Below, piece after piece: positions 41,005 through 48,685 of a stretch of 64,000 nucleotides of DNA. A program made the translations under genes and the position numbers. The stretch comes from Acetatifactor muris (GTDB taxonomy: Bacteria; Bacillota; Clostridia; Lachnospirales; Lachnospiraceae). Each line of letters opens with the position of its first letter. Position 1 is the stretch's first letter. The notes below the pieces were generated by a model. The model did not search any database and was not told where the DNA came from. It worked only from the letters and a program-made list of their open reading frames with translations. The stretch spans positions 32,082 to 96,081 of the forward strand of contig JAMPFR010000004.1 of the NCBI GenBank assembly GCA_023664365.1, in the 5' to 3' direction.

Positions 41005-43056
41005 TTATTGCTCCTGCTCCACACTGTTTTCCAGCCACCTATCCAGCAGTACCTGATTCTCTCCTGCCATTTCTACTTTAGAAAGGCCTTCTGAAAGCCT
41101 TTCAAACTCCCTGTTTATCTCCACATAGGCCGCATATATTTTTTTATTCAACGGAATGCCACCTTCATTTTGCACATAACAGACATCCTGTGCACTATCT
41201 GCCAGAAGGTAGACCAACACCTGTATAGCCGCTGCTTTCTCTTCTGCAGACGCTGCTTCGCTGATACTGAAATAGTCCTGAAACCTGCCCGCCATTCCTT
41301 CCGTATCAAAAAAGCCGATCTCATAGATTCCCGGGAGATTAGCCTGTACCCAGCTATATACAGAAGTATCCGCTATCAGACAGGCGTTTTGCCCTGATAA
41401 AAATCGTTCTTTATCCGACATCGGTTCCAATATCGGTTCTATCTCCTCAAGCAGCACAAGATCCGAAACAGGCTTCTGGGCCTGATACAGGTTATACCAT
41501 GTCAAAAATCCCTCTTTGCAGACCAGAAAGTCCCCCAACTCCACCAGTTCATTTATCTGTCTGTTTTCCGTATTTACAAGTGTATTATAGTAAACTACGG
41601 GCATCTGAAATGCTAAGGGAAGCTGTTTTTTGCTGGGAAAGAATTTCTCATATCTGTTAAATAACCAGTAGTCTCCCGTATTGATAAAATCAAATACCGA
41701 AGAAATATCCGCAAGATAAATAAATTCTTCTTTCATAAGACCGGAACTGTCAAACAACGTGGGCAGCGTCTCCTGTTCCATTGCCGCATATATTGCTGTT
41801 TCATACTCTTGTTTCTCCATACACTGTACTGTTACCGTAATCTGTGGATACTCCTCCTGAAATTCAGCAAGTGCCTCTTCCCATATTGCTGCTTTTTCGG
41901 ATGACAGTTCTCCCGAATCTGCACAAATCCAAATGGAAATATCCGCAGGCTCCAGTATTGCCGCAGCGTCTTTTCTCTGCTCCACCACTTTAAGACAACT
42001 GAAAATGCCGATAAAAACAATGACACTGACAGCAGCAATAGATATAAATCTGCGAATCTTTCTTGTCTTTAATTCTTTTCCTACATTACGGACTGACGCT
42101 TCTCCCGAAAGCGCCTTTTGAAATTCCTCCGCGCTCTGAAACCGAAGCTCATATCGCAGCGCCATAGCCCGCATAATAGCATTATTTAAATTAACCGATA
42201 TTTCCGGGCAAAATTTCTTCGGTTCCGTCAATAGATCCTCTTCCACACGATTTACGGATTCTTCCGGCACATTTCCTGTGACCGCTCTGTACAAAGTAGC
42301 CGCTGTTGCATAAATATCTGTCCATGGTCCCTGCCTGCTTTTGGTCTGATATTGTTCAGGCGGTGCAAAGCCCGGTTTTAAAATAACGGATCTGGTCTTC
42401 TCCTCATCCTTTGCGGAAAACCTTGCGGCTCCAAAGTCTATCAGCTTAATATGTCCGTCGCTGCACATAAAAATGTTATCCGGACTTATATCCCGGTGTA
42501 AGATACCGTTTTTATGTACCTCTTCAAGAGCCGACAATACAGCCTGCGTCACCTCAACAGCCTTCTCCAGTGAAACTCTGCCGCCCTCCTCTTTTATATA
42601 TTCCTTGTAATTGACCCCATCCAAAAATTCCATGATAATGTATGCAGTATTGTTTTCTTCAAAAAAGTCATAAACATTAATGATGTTAGGATGGGTATTG
42701 AACTTTGCCATATTTCTTGCTTCTTCCAAAAAGCGCACTTTACCATTGGCACATTCCCGCTCCCTGCTCCCGGAATAGATAATCAGTTTCTTTTCTCCCG
42801 GCACCCTGTTTACCATCCCTGCCGGATAATATTCCTTTACCGCCACTACCTTCGCTAAAGTACAGTCCCATGCCTTATAGGTGATTCCAAAGCCGCCGCT
42901 TCCTATGGAAACCCCGATTTCATATCTGTCCGCAATCATAGTGCCCGGCGTAAGAAAATATAATTCCTTTGGCTTGGGATTCTTTTCTCCGCCACAATAA
43001 GGACAAATTTCATATTCCTCTTTATACTCTCTCATGCACTGATAACATCTGTTCAT
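41005..43056 (-). CDS. zinc-ribbon Ser/Thr kinase fused to an extracellular solute-binding-like domain
   Basis: This 683-residue protein has a zinc ribbon CYQC ... CPYC (residues 4-21). The kinase domain (about 40-300) has SGGFGITYKA, VAVKEYYP, HRDISPDN (Ser replaces the HRDxK Lys), DFGAARF and APPEQYQ. A membrane helix lies near 335-356 (FISIAAVSVIVFIGIFSCL). The remaining 310 outer residues resemble a type-1 extracellular solute-binding protein: ISIWICADSGELSSEKAAIWEE, FQEEYPQITVTVQ, LPLAFQMPVVYYNT and GGIPLNKKIY. The usual outer part of such kinases is PASTA. First gene of the island operon. Start ATG 43056 (AGGA upstream); ATG 43071 is also possible. Confidence 0.82.
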   Translation of the reverse strand: MNRCYQCMREYKEEYEICPYCGGEKNPKPKELYFLTPGTMIADRYEIGVSIGSGGFGITYKAWDCTLAKVVAVKEYYPAGMVNRVPGEKKLIIYSGSRERECANGKVRFLEEARNMAKFNTHPNIINVYDFFEENNTAYIIMEFLDGVNYKEYIKEEGGRVSLEKAVEVTQAVLSALEEVHKNGILHRDISPDNIFMCSDGHIKLIDFGAARFSAKDEEKTRSVILKPGFAPPEQYQTKSRQGPWTDIYATAATLYRAVTGNVPEESVNRVEEDLLTEPKKFCPEISVNLNNAIMRAMALRYELRFQSAEEFQKALSGEASVRNVGKELKTRKIRRFISIAAVSVIVFIGIFSCLKVVEQRKDAAAILEPADISIWICADSGELSSEKAAIWEEALAEFQEEYPQITVTVQCMEKQEYETAIYAAMEQETLPTLFDSSGLMKEEFIYLADISSVFDFINTGDYWLFNRYEKFFPSKKQLPLAFQMPVVYYNTLVNTENRQINELVELGDFLVCKEGFLTWYNLYQAQKPVSDLVLLEEIEPILEPMSDKERFLSGQNACLIADTSVYSWVQANLPGIYEIGFFDTEGMAGRFQDYFSISEAASAEEKAAAIQVLVYLLADSAQDVCYVQNEGGIPLNKKIYAAYVEINREFERLSEGLSKVEMAGENQVLLDRWLENSVEQEQ

Positions 43057-43144
43057 TGTTCCTGTCCCCATAGATAAATTCTCATTTTCGTAATAACCTC
43101 TATTTTGTATAGCCCCTTCGCGGGCAATATTGCTTTAATAAGAA

Positions 43145-43222
43145 GTATGCCAAAATGGAATCATAGAATCAAAAGGAGAGAGGTGTTTTGTCTATGATTA
43201 GTTATCAGCCCTTTTGGCATAC
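43145..43222. promoter_or_regulatory. 11-bp inverted repeat flanking the HTH gene start
   Basis: GTATGCCAAAA (43145-43155) and its exact reverse complement TTTTGGCATAC (43212-43222) bracket the ribosome site and start codon of the HTH gene, with 56 bp between. It could be a pair of operator half-sites for the HTH protein, or in RNA a stem enclosing the ribosome site. It also lies about 90 bp upstream of the leftward kinase operon start, so it could control both directions. Confidence 0.5.
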
Positions 43223-43394
43223 GTTAAAGGAAAAAAATATTTCCCAATATGATTTAATCAAAAGATACGGCATCAGTACAGGGCAGCTGGATCGACTGCG
43301 GAAAAACAATCCAGTAAGCACTGCTACCATCGACAACCTGTGTACAATATTACACTGCAATGTTTCAGATATTATGGAATACAAATCAAATTAG
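43194..43394 (+). CDS. small XRE/Cro-type HTH regulator (66 aa)
   Basis: This 66-residue single-domain regulator has a Cro/C1-type HTH: ISQYDLIKRYGISTGQLDRLRKNNPVSTATIDNLCTILHCNVSDIM. It is the only plus-strand gene in the island and faces away from the kinase gene. The start ATG 43194 follows GGAGAGAGG; a TTG two codons earlier is possible. By position it is a candidate regulator of the divergent secretion operon. An inverted repeat around its start is a possible target. Confidence 0.85.
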   Translation: MISYQPFWHTLKEKNISQYDLIKRYGISTGQLDRLRKNNPVSTATIDNLCTILHCNVSDIMEYKSN

Positions 43395-43480
43395 TTTCCA
43401 ACGGCATCATTATAGCCCATATTCGGACAATATTCAATCTTTTTTCATCTTAGGATTCAGCCGGGATTTTAGCATATTAA

Positions 43481-43529
43481 AAAACGCTGTAAAAAACACA
43501 TATTTTAATGTTGTTTTCTATAGCGTTTT
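43481..43529. terminator. bidirectional terminator between HTH and toxin genes
   Basis: A long imperfect hairpin begins AAAACGCTGT and ends TAGCGTTTT, with an A/T-rich loop near 43501-43506. T-rich flanks on both strands suit termination of the rightward HTH transcript and the leftward toxin transcript, which converge here. Confidence 0.65.
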
Positions 43530-43561
43530 ACTTTTGAATGATCTCAGACCTTATTTTGATT

Positions 43562-43864
43562 TTATGTTTCAAATATCCTTGTAATATCCTGATATCGATT
43601 GAATATTCGATAAATTTCCACTGTATCTTCATTTACCTTATATAAGATAACATAATCTTCCCATACTACATATTTATATTCGTTTTTAAAACTCACCCTT
43701 TTTGACAAATCAACACCTATATAAGGAAATTGCTGTATGTACTCAAACTGATCATAAATCTTCTGTACTGTTTCTAATGCCTTATCTGCATTATCCTCTG
43801 CAATAAACTCTTTGATTGCTTTTAAGTCAACTGCCACTAACGGATTGATCCGTAATTTTATCAT
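43562..43864 (-). CDS. RelE/ParE-family toxin
   Basis: This 100-residue type II toxin has the RelE/ParE fold pattern: LRINPLVAVDLKAIKEFIAEDNADKALETVQKI, YIQQFPYIGVDLSKR, YKYVVWEDYVILYKV, TVEIYRIFNRYQD. The C-terminal IxRIFxxRxD-type motif is close to that of ParE/RelE-type proteins. Substrate (ribosome or gyrase) cannot be decided from sequence. It follows its antitoxin by three bases and has AGGGGC as ribosome site. Unlike the YoeB locus at the left of the window, this gene is intact. Confidence 0.88.
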   Translation of the reverse strand: MIKLRINPLVAVDLKAIKEFIAEDNADKALETVQKIYDQFEYIQQFPYIGVDLSKRVSFKNEYKYVVWEDYVILYKVNEDTVEIYRIFNRYQDITRIFET

Positions 43865-43867
43865 ACT

Positions 43868-44116
43868 CTATGCCCCTATTATCGCTTTCAGTTCATCTAA
43901 TGACAGCCAATTATTCTCGTCTTGGACAGCATTTTCTGCCTCTTGTAATTTCTCTATAAGTTTTTTCTCTGCTCTATCACGCTCATAATCTTCTATATCC
44001 ATTACCACAAATCTTCCCCTGCCATTCTTCGTCAGGAAAACAGGCTCTCCTACCTGACAGTTCTTTAACACCTCGTTATAGTTTCTCAACTCTGACACCG
44101 GTAATATATTTGGCAT
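43868..44116 (-). CDS. Phd/YefM-family antitoxin
   Basis: This 82-residue antitoxin starts at ATG 44116 (MPNILPVSELRNYNEVLKNC) after AAAGGA; upstream in-frame residues are not conserved-looking. The N-terminal Phd fold (VGEPVFLTKNGRGRFVVMDIEDYE) binds DNA, and the Glu/Leu-rich C-terminus (NNWLSLDELKAIIGA) would cover the toxin. It forms an operon with the RelE/ParE-type gene. The pair sits exactly where the secretion island meets the trmD end of the ribosomal superoperon. Confidence 0.9.
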   Translation of the reverse strand: MPNILPVSELRNYNEVLKNCQVGEPVFLTKNGRGRFVVMDIEDYERDRAEKKLIEKLQEAENAVQDENNWLSLDELKAIIGA

Positions 44117-44166
44117 AATCTCAATCCTTTCACGCATAGCATACAAACAATTATTTACACACACCT

Positions 44167-44195
44167 ATTATAACCAAAAATGTTGCAAAAAACAA
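44167..44195 (-). promoter_or_regulatory. promoter of the RelE/Phd pair
   Basis: TTGTTT (-35, 44190-44195), a 17-bp spacer and a perfect TATAAT (-10, 44167-44172) on the minus strand, about 50 bp upstream of the antitoxin ATG. Confidence 0.65.
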
Positions 44196-44227
44196 CGAAG
44201 AATTTTACAACGATCCCCTTTTTCATA

Positions 44228-45820
44228 TCAGCCTTCCAGCCACCACACTGTTTTGCCTGCCCTGTACAGTCCCAGCTTTTCCAGAATGCCTTCCGCCGCC
44301 GGGCTGTCCTCCGGTACATGACAGTAAGGAATCCGGCCCTGCTCCAGAGTACGGTTTATCTGATAAGACACCAGAGATTTCCCAAGTCCAAGTCCCCGGT
44401 ATGCCTCCTCCACATACAGCATTCCCATACCGCCTGCGGCGTGGGTGCCGATAAAGCCCGTCAGCCTGCCGTCTGCAAACGCGCCGTACATCGCCCCCGC
44501 CTGAATGCGGTCCGCCACATATCTTTCCACACTTTTTTTCACTCCCGGCCAGGCATTTCCCTCCTCCGGCCGATAGTGTGCGCTGACATATGGCAGATCT
44601 GCCTCTGTCAGCCTGCGGACGTCCTTATGCTGCACCGACAGTACCTTCCCCATGGTATACAGATACTGGCTGTATTTTCCAAGCTCCCTGAAGCCTTCGG
44701 CATTCAGTTCTTCCGCAAGCCGCTCCTGAAGAACCGCAAACCGCCATGGAGACTCTGCAGATCCTAAACACTCATGCAGCCTCCGCCTCTTCGGCAGCCC
44801 GGATGCCTTCGATAACTTTCTCTCCGTCGGCAACCCCAGCCGCCTTGCAATCTCCGCCGACAGTTCCTCCGGTTCACAAAAGCTCTCTTCCCAGAGCAGC
44901 ATACAGACCTTCGCTCCCCTGTCCGCCACCAGCAGCCGCTCCCCTTTCCGATACAGGATTTCTCCCCGGCCGCTGTCAAGGCTCTCCATGATATGGATAT
45001 GGTTTCTTTTTTCCTTTGCCAGCTTTCTGATGACCGCCTGCTTCTCCTCATATTTCCGGTAGAGATCCGGGCGCACCGTGGCAGTACGCTCTTTTGCCCG
45101 CTCCAGCCTCCACTGATTCACCCTGCCGTGATTGCCGGACAACAGCACCTCCGGCACCTTCTTTCCATGCCATATCTCCGGTCGGGAGTACTGCGGATAT
45201 TCCAGCAAATCTCCGTGAAAGCTCTCCGCCTCCGCCGATGTCTCATTTCCCAGGACGCCGGGCACCAGCCTGGCTACCGCGTCCACAATCACCATGGCTG
45301 CAAGCTCTCCGCCTGTCAGCACATAGTCTCCTATGGAAATATAATCCGTTACCGTCTCCTCCAGCACCCTTTCGTCAATACCCTCATAATGGCCGCAGAG
45401 AATGACAAGCTCCTCTTCCCCCGCCAGTTCCCGGGCTTTCCTCTGGGTAAAGGGTTCCCCCTGGGGAGTGACATACACCGTGCGGGGAGGACTACTCTTC
45501 TTACTTCCGGCATTTCCCTCCCTGTTGCCGCCCTCAGCCTGCTCCCCAACATTTCTCTTTGTATCGCTCTCCTTCCGGGCGTCAGCAGTCTCCCCGCAGA
45601 CAGATTTCCAGGCGTCAAAAACAGGCTGGGCCTGCATCAGCATGCCCGCGCCGCCGCCATAGGGATAATCGTCCACTCTGCCGTGTTTCTCGCTGGTAAA
45701 ATCCCGGATATTGACCGTATTCAGTTCAATCAGCCCTCTGTCCAGCGCCCGCCCTATGATGCTGGTTTCCAGGCCCTGCCGGATCATCTCCGGAAAAAGC
45801 GTTAATATGTGAAATTTCAT
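44228..45820 (-). CDS. trmD: TrmD tRNA (guanine37-N1) methyltransferase fused to a GNAT domain
   Basis: This 530-residue protein starts at ATG 45820 (MKFHILTLFPEMI), overlapping the rimM stop by four bases. Residues 1-270 are TrmD, which methylates G37 of tRNA using SAM to prevent frameshifting: DYPYGGGAGM, LCGHYEGIDERV, and the knot segment ISIGDYVLTGGELAAMVIVDA. About 30 hydrophilic residues (roughly 80-110, rich in Glu, Lys, Gly) are inserted between VFDAWKSV and RTVYVTPQG. After residue 290 a second part ends in a GNAT acetyltransferase domain (ADGRLTGFIGTHAAGGMGML, then EEAYRGLGLGKSLVSYQI). Usual TrmD is about 240 residues. I saw no stop or frameshift between the parts. The GNAT substrate is unknown. 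Confidence 0.9.
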   Translation of the reverse strand: MKFHILTLFPEMIRQGLETSIIGRALDRGLIELNTVNIRDFTSEKHGRVDDYPYGGGAGMLMQAQPVFDAWKSVCGETADARKESDTKRNVGEQAEGGNREGNAGSKKSSPPRTVYVTPQGEPFTQRKARELAGEEELVILCGHYEGIDERVLEETVTDYISIGDYVLTGGELAAMVIVDAVARLVPGVLGNETSAEAESFHGDLLEYPQYSRPEIWHGKKVPEVLLSGNHGRVNQWRLERAKERTATVRPDLYRKYEEKQAVIRKLAKEKRNHIHIMESLDSGRGEILYRKGERLLVADRGAKVCMLLWEESFCEPEELSAEIARRLGLPTERKLSKASGLPKRRRLHECLGSAESPWRFAVLQERLAEELNAEGFRELGKYSQYLYTMGKVLSVQHKDVRRLTEADLPYVSAHYRPEEGNAWPGVKKSVERYVADRIQAGAMYGAFADGRLTGFIGTHAAGGMGMLYVEEAYRGLGLGKSLVSYQINRTLEQGRIPYCHVPEDSPAAEGILEKLGLYRAGKTVWWLEG

Positions 45821-46323
45821 AGCAGCCCTTCCAGAATGTGGATTCTGATAAAGCCCGCCTCCACGTCCACCTCCAGGACACATTGCCTGATTGCGGGCAG
45901 AAGCAGTTCTCTTCCGTCATCCAAATCAATGGCATACACATCATTGGCCCCTGTGGTTATCACATCCCGCAGGCTGCCTATCAGGCTGCCATCCTCATTT
46001 TGTACCTTCAGCCCTATCAAATCAGCCACAAAATATTCGTCCTTTTCCAATCTGACCGCATTCTTCCTGGTGACAAGAAGGGACGCTCTGCGGTATTTTT
46101 CCACATCATTCATAGTATCCAGTCCCTTGAATTTCAGGATAACAAACTGTTTAAAAAACTTCACACCCTCTATCTCAAGGTCAAGACGTTCCTTTCCCGT
46201 ATCCAGAAGCACCTCTTTCAGGCGTTTAAACCGTTTAGGGTCATCTGTCGTGGGAAACACCTTCACTTCCCCCTTTATCCCATGGGTAGAGATAATCACT
46301 CCCACCTGCAAATACTCTTCCAT
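45817..46323 (-). CDS. rimM: 16S rRNA processing protein RimM
   Basis: This 168-residue RimM helps 30S subunit maturation by binding S19. The N-terminal beta barrel is MEEYLQVGVIISTHGIKGEVKVFPTTDDPKRF, followed by a PRC-barrel with DLIGLKVQNEDGSLIGSLRDV and NDVYAIDL. I chose ATG 46323: residues match the family from here. The frame stays open upstream to 46638 only because it passes through the palindromic repeat, which encodes non-conserved sequence. The stop overlaps the trmD start by four bases. Confidence 0.95.
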   Translation of the reverse strand: MEEYLQVGVIISTHGIKGEVKVFPTTDDPKRFKRLKEVLLDTGKERLDLEIEGVKFFKQFVILKFKGLDTMNDVEKYRRASLLVTRKNAVRLEKDEYFVADLIGLKVQNEDGSLIGSLRDVITTGANDVYAIDLDDGRELLLPAIRQCVLEVDVEAGFIRIHILEGLL

Positions 46324-46332
46324 GCAAACCTC

Positions 46333-46569
46333 CATGCCATTCCGGGCTGCGCCATTGCTCTGCGTTTCTCGTTCACGTTGCTCCCCGGATGCAGCAGCCC
46401 CCATGTATTCATGCAGGCATGATACATGCCCCTGCTGCGTCCGGCTCTGCCATACATACATGCAGACTCGAAACGCTCCGCGTTTCGAGTTCGCGTTGCT
46501 CCCCGGATGCAGCAGCCCCCATGTATTCATGCAGGCATGATACATGGCCTCTGCTGCGTCCGGCTCTGC
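46333..46569. repeat. two tandem copies of a ~118-bp palindromic repeat
   Basis: Two copies of a unit with period 118-119 bp fill the gap between khpA and rimM. The best-conserved 75-76 bp are at 46376-46450 and 46494-46569, differing by only a few bases. Each copy folds back on itself: CCGGATGCAGCAG pairs with CTGCTGCGTCCGG, and CATGTATTCATGC with CATGATACATG around an AGG centre. Copy B's flank holds an extra perfect hairpin, ACTCGAAACGC-TCC-GCGTTTCGAGT (46467-46491); the equivalent in copy A is decayed. The pattern is that of REP-like or non-autonomous palindromic elements. All six frames are largely open through it, which extends neighbouring reading frames artificially. Confidence 0.85.
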
Positions 46570-46621
46570 ATGTACGCGCAAAAAACAGGAGGAACAAGGT
46601 CTGTCCCTCCCCGCTTTTCCA

Positions 46622-46849
46622 TTATACAATTTCAACATCCACTCTTTTGTTATCTTTGGATGATGCAGCCTTCACAACAGCGCGGATTGCCTTTGCAATT
46701 CTGCCCTGCTTGCCGATAACCTTACCCATATCGGACGCAGCTACATGAAGTTCGATGACTGTATTTCTGCCTTCGGTCTTCTCGGTCACAATAACCTCAT
46801 CCGGATTGTCTACAAGTGCTTTCGCCACTACTTCAACTAATTCCTTCAT
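46622..46849 (-). CDS. khpA: KH-domain RNA-binding protein KhpA (YlqC)
   Basis: This 75-residue single KH domain protein has the core GKVIGKQGRIAKAIRAVVKAAS with the GxxG loop GKQG. In Firmicutes and streptococci it partners with KhpB/Jag in RNA binding linked to cell division. Start ATG 46849 follows GGAGGTGG; seven upstream in-frame residues are excluded. It lies between rpsP and rimM, the conserved order. Confidence 0.95.
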   Translation of the reverse strand: MKELVEVVAKALVDNPDEVIVTEKTEGRNTVIELHVAASDMGKVIGKQGRIAKAIRAVVKAASSKDNKRVDVEIV

Positions 46850-46873
46850 AAGCCACCTCCAAAGAATCAAAAT

Positions 46874-47119
46874 TTATTTTTCGATACCAGCCACCTTGAA
46901 CAGCTTCGCCACCTGCTCGGTAGGCTGAGCGCCGTTTGCCAGCCACTTCTTAGCCAGCTCCTCGTTTACCTTGAAGGTGCTGGGATTGGTGCTGGGATCA
47001 TAGGTGCCGATCTCCTCAATAAACCTTCCGTCTCTGGGGGAACGAGAATCAGCTACAACGATTCTATAATAAGGAGCCTTCTTCTGTCCCATTCTTCTCA
47101 ATCTGATTTTTACTGCCAT
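46874..47119 (-). CDS. rpsP: 30S ribosomal protein S16
   Basis: This 81-residue S16 reads [20 protein letters not shown] at the start, then [25 protein letters not shown]. The ATG at 47119 has GGAGG upstream. Its downstream neighbours khpA, rimM and trmD follow in the usual order. Confidence 0.98.
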   Translation of the reverse strand: MAVKIRLRRMGQKKAPYYRIVVADSRSPRDGRFIEEIGTYDPSTNPSTFKVNEELAKKWLANGAQPTEQVAKLFKVAGIEK

Positions 47120-47160
47120 TGCTTTTTCCTCCATCTATTACTTTTTGTATTGGTTATTTG

Positions 47161-47172
47161 GGGCTTTCGCCC
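47161..47172. other. GNRA-type hairpin between ffh and rpsP
   Basis: The 105-bp gap before rpsP holds GGGC-GAAA-GCCC (minus strand), a short stem with a GAAA tetraloop. Next to it is a longer imperfect pairing GAAC ... GTTC around CCGTCAGGCGG. No T run follows, so it is not a clear terminator. It may be a leader structure for the ribosomal operon. Confidence 0.4.
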
Positions 47173-47224
47173 TGTATATGAACAGGTTTACCGCCTGACG
47201 GCGTTCACCCATATTCATCTGCCC

Positions 47225-48592
47225 TTAAAACGGGAATCCGCCTTTCATGCCGGGAAATCCGCCGAACATTCCCCGCCCGTGCTTTCCGCCGCCCCCGAAC
47301 TGCTTCATCATCTTCTGACTCTGCTCAAACTGCTTGATAAAACGGTTCACCACTGCAATATCCACTCCTGCACCTTTGGCAATGCGGTGCTTTCTCTGGG
47401 GATTCAGCAGCTTCGGATTCCGCCGTTCCTCCTTCGTCATGGAAAGGACGATTGCCTCCGACTGCCTCAGCTGCCTGTCGGACGCCTCCGAATCAATATC
47501 GCCGCTTTTGATTCCCATACCCGGCAGCATCCCCAGAATGCCGGATAAGCCGCCCATATTCCGCATCTGCTTCATGCTTTCCAGGTAATCCTCAAAATCG
47601 AACTTACCCTTCTTCATCCGGCCTGCCATTTCACGGCCTTTTTCCTCATCTATGTCAATGCTTTCCTGGGCCTTTTCAATCAGGGACAGCACATCCCCCA
47701 TACCCAGAATCCTGTTTGCCATACGATCCGGGTAAAACTGCTCCATATCGGAAAGCTTTTCACCCATGCTGACGTACAGAATCGGTTTCCCGGTGACAGC
47801 CTTTATGGAAAGAGCTGCACCGCCTCTGGTATCGCCGTCCATTTTGGAGAGAATGATGCCGTCAATTCCCACTTTTTCATCAAATTCCTTCGCCACGTTC
47901 ACAGCGTCCTGTCCGGTCATGGCGTCCACCACCAGCAGGGTCTGATGTACCGTCACGCTGCTTTTGATTTCCTGCAGCTCCGCCATCATATCCTCATCAA
48001 CATGAAGCCGTCCCGCGGTATCCAGAATCACCACATTGTGGCCGTTCTTTTCCGCATAGGCAATGGCTGCTTCTGCGATTTCCACCGGCTTGTGATCCGT
48101 CCCCATCTGGAACACGTCCACTTCCTGTTTCCGGCCGTTAATCTGCAGCTGCTCCACAGCCGCAGGCCTGTAAATATCACAGGCTGCAAGCAGGGATTTC
48201 TTCCCCTTTGTCTTGAGTTTCCCGGCTATCTTTGCCACGGCGGTGGTCTTACCTGCGCCCTGAAGGCCCGCCATCATGATAACGGTGACAGCCTTTCCGG
48301 GCTGCATGGCAATCTCCGTGGTCTCGCTCCCCATGAGGGCAATCATTTCTTCGTTTACAATCTTGATAACCATCTGGCCGGGATTCAATCCGTTCATCAC
48401 ATCCTGGCCGATTGCCCGTTCCTCCACAGCCTTAATGAACTGCTTCACAACCTTGAAGTTGACGTCCGCCTCCAGCAGCGCCATCTTGACGTCCTTTAAA
48501 GCCGCCTTGACGTCCGCCTCGGTAAGCCTGCCCTTACTGCGCAGATTTTTAAATACCTTCTGTAATTTGTCCGTTAAACTTTCAAATGCCAC
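47225..48592 (-). CDS. ffh: signal recognition particle GTPase Ffh
   Basis: This 455-residue SRP54 homologue binds 4.5S/scRNA and signal peptides and docks with FtsY. I use a GTG start at 48592 (VAFESLTDKLQKVFK), because AAGGAG lies six bases upstream and family members begin exactly here. The NG domain has GLQGAGKTT, DTAGR and SKMDGDTRGGAALS. The M domain is Met-rich (MGGLSGILGMLPGM) and ends GGGKHGRGMFGGFPGMKGGFPF. It follows ylxM. Confidence 0.97.
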   Translation of the reverse strand: MAFESLTDKLQKVFKNLRSKGRLTEADVKAALKDVKMALLEADVNFKVVKQFIKAVEERAIGQDVMNGLNPGQMVIKIVNEEMIALMGSETTEIAMQPGKAVTVIMMAGLQGAGKTTAVAKIAGKLKTKGKKSLLAACDIYRPAAVEQLQINGRKQEVDVFQMGTDHKPVEIAEAAIAYAEKNGHNVVILDTAGRLHVDEDMMAELQEIKSSVTVHQTLLVVDAMTGQDAVNVAKEFDEKVGIDGIILSKMDGDTRGGAALSIKAVTGKPILYVSMGEKLSDMEQFYPDRMANRILGMGDVLSLIEKAQESIDIDEEKGREMAGRMKKGKFDFEDYLESMKQMRNMGGLSGILGMLPGMGIKSGDIDSEASDRQLRQSEAIVLSMTKEERRNPKLLNPQRKHRIAKGAGVDIAVVNRFIKQFEQSQKMMKQFGGGGKHGRGMFGGFPGMKGGFPF

Positions 48593-48685
48593 CTGCGACT
48601 CCTTATATATCTTTATTTCCGCAATCAATGAGCCAAGCGGCCATGCCGCAATCCTTTGACCCTGCTTATACTACTACATAACAAG

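Noticed and set aside
46324-46638. N-terminal extension of rimM and other frames through the repeat
   Set aside because: The sequence is translated palindromic repeat; RimM family similarity and the ribosome site begin at 46323.
48593-48628. Upstream start for ffh giving MIAEIKIYKESQ
   Set aside because: AAGGAG lies inside this stretch, and the family starts at the following GTG (VAFESL).
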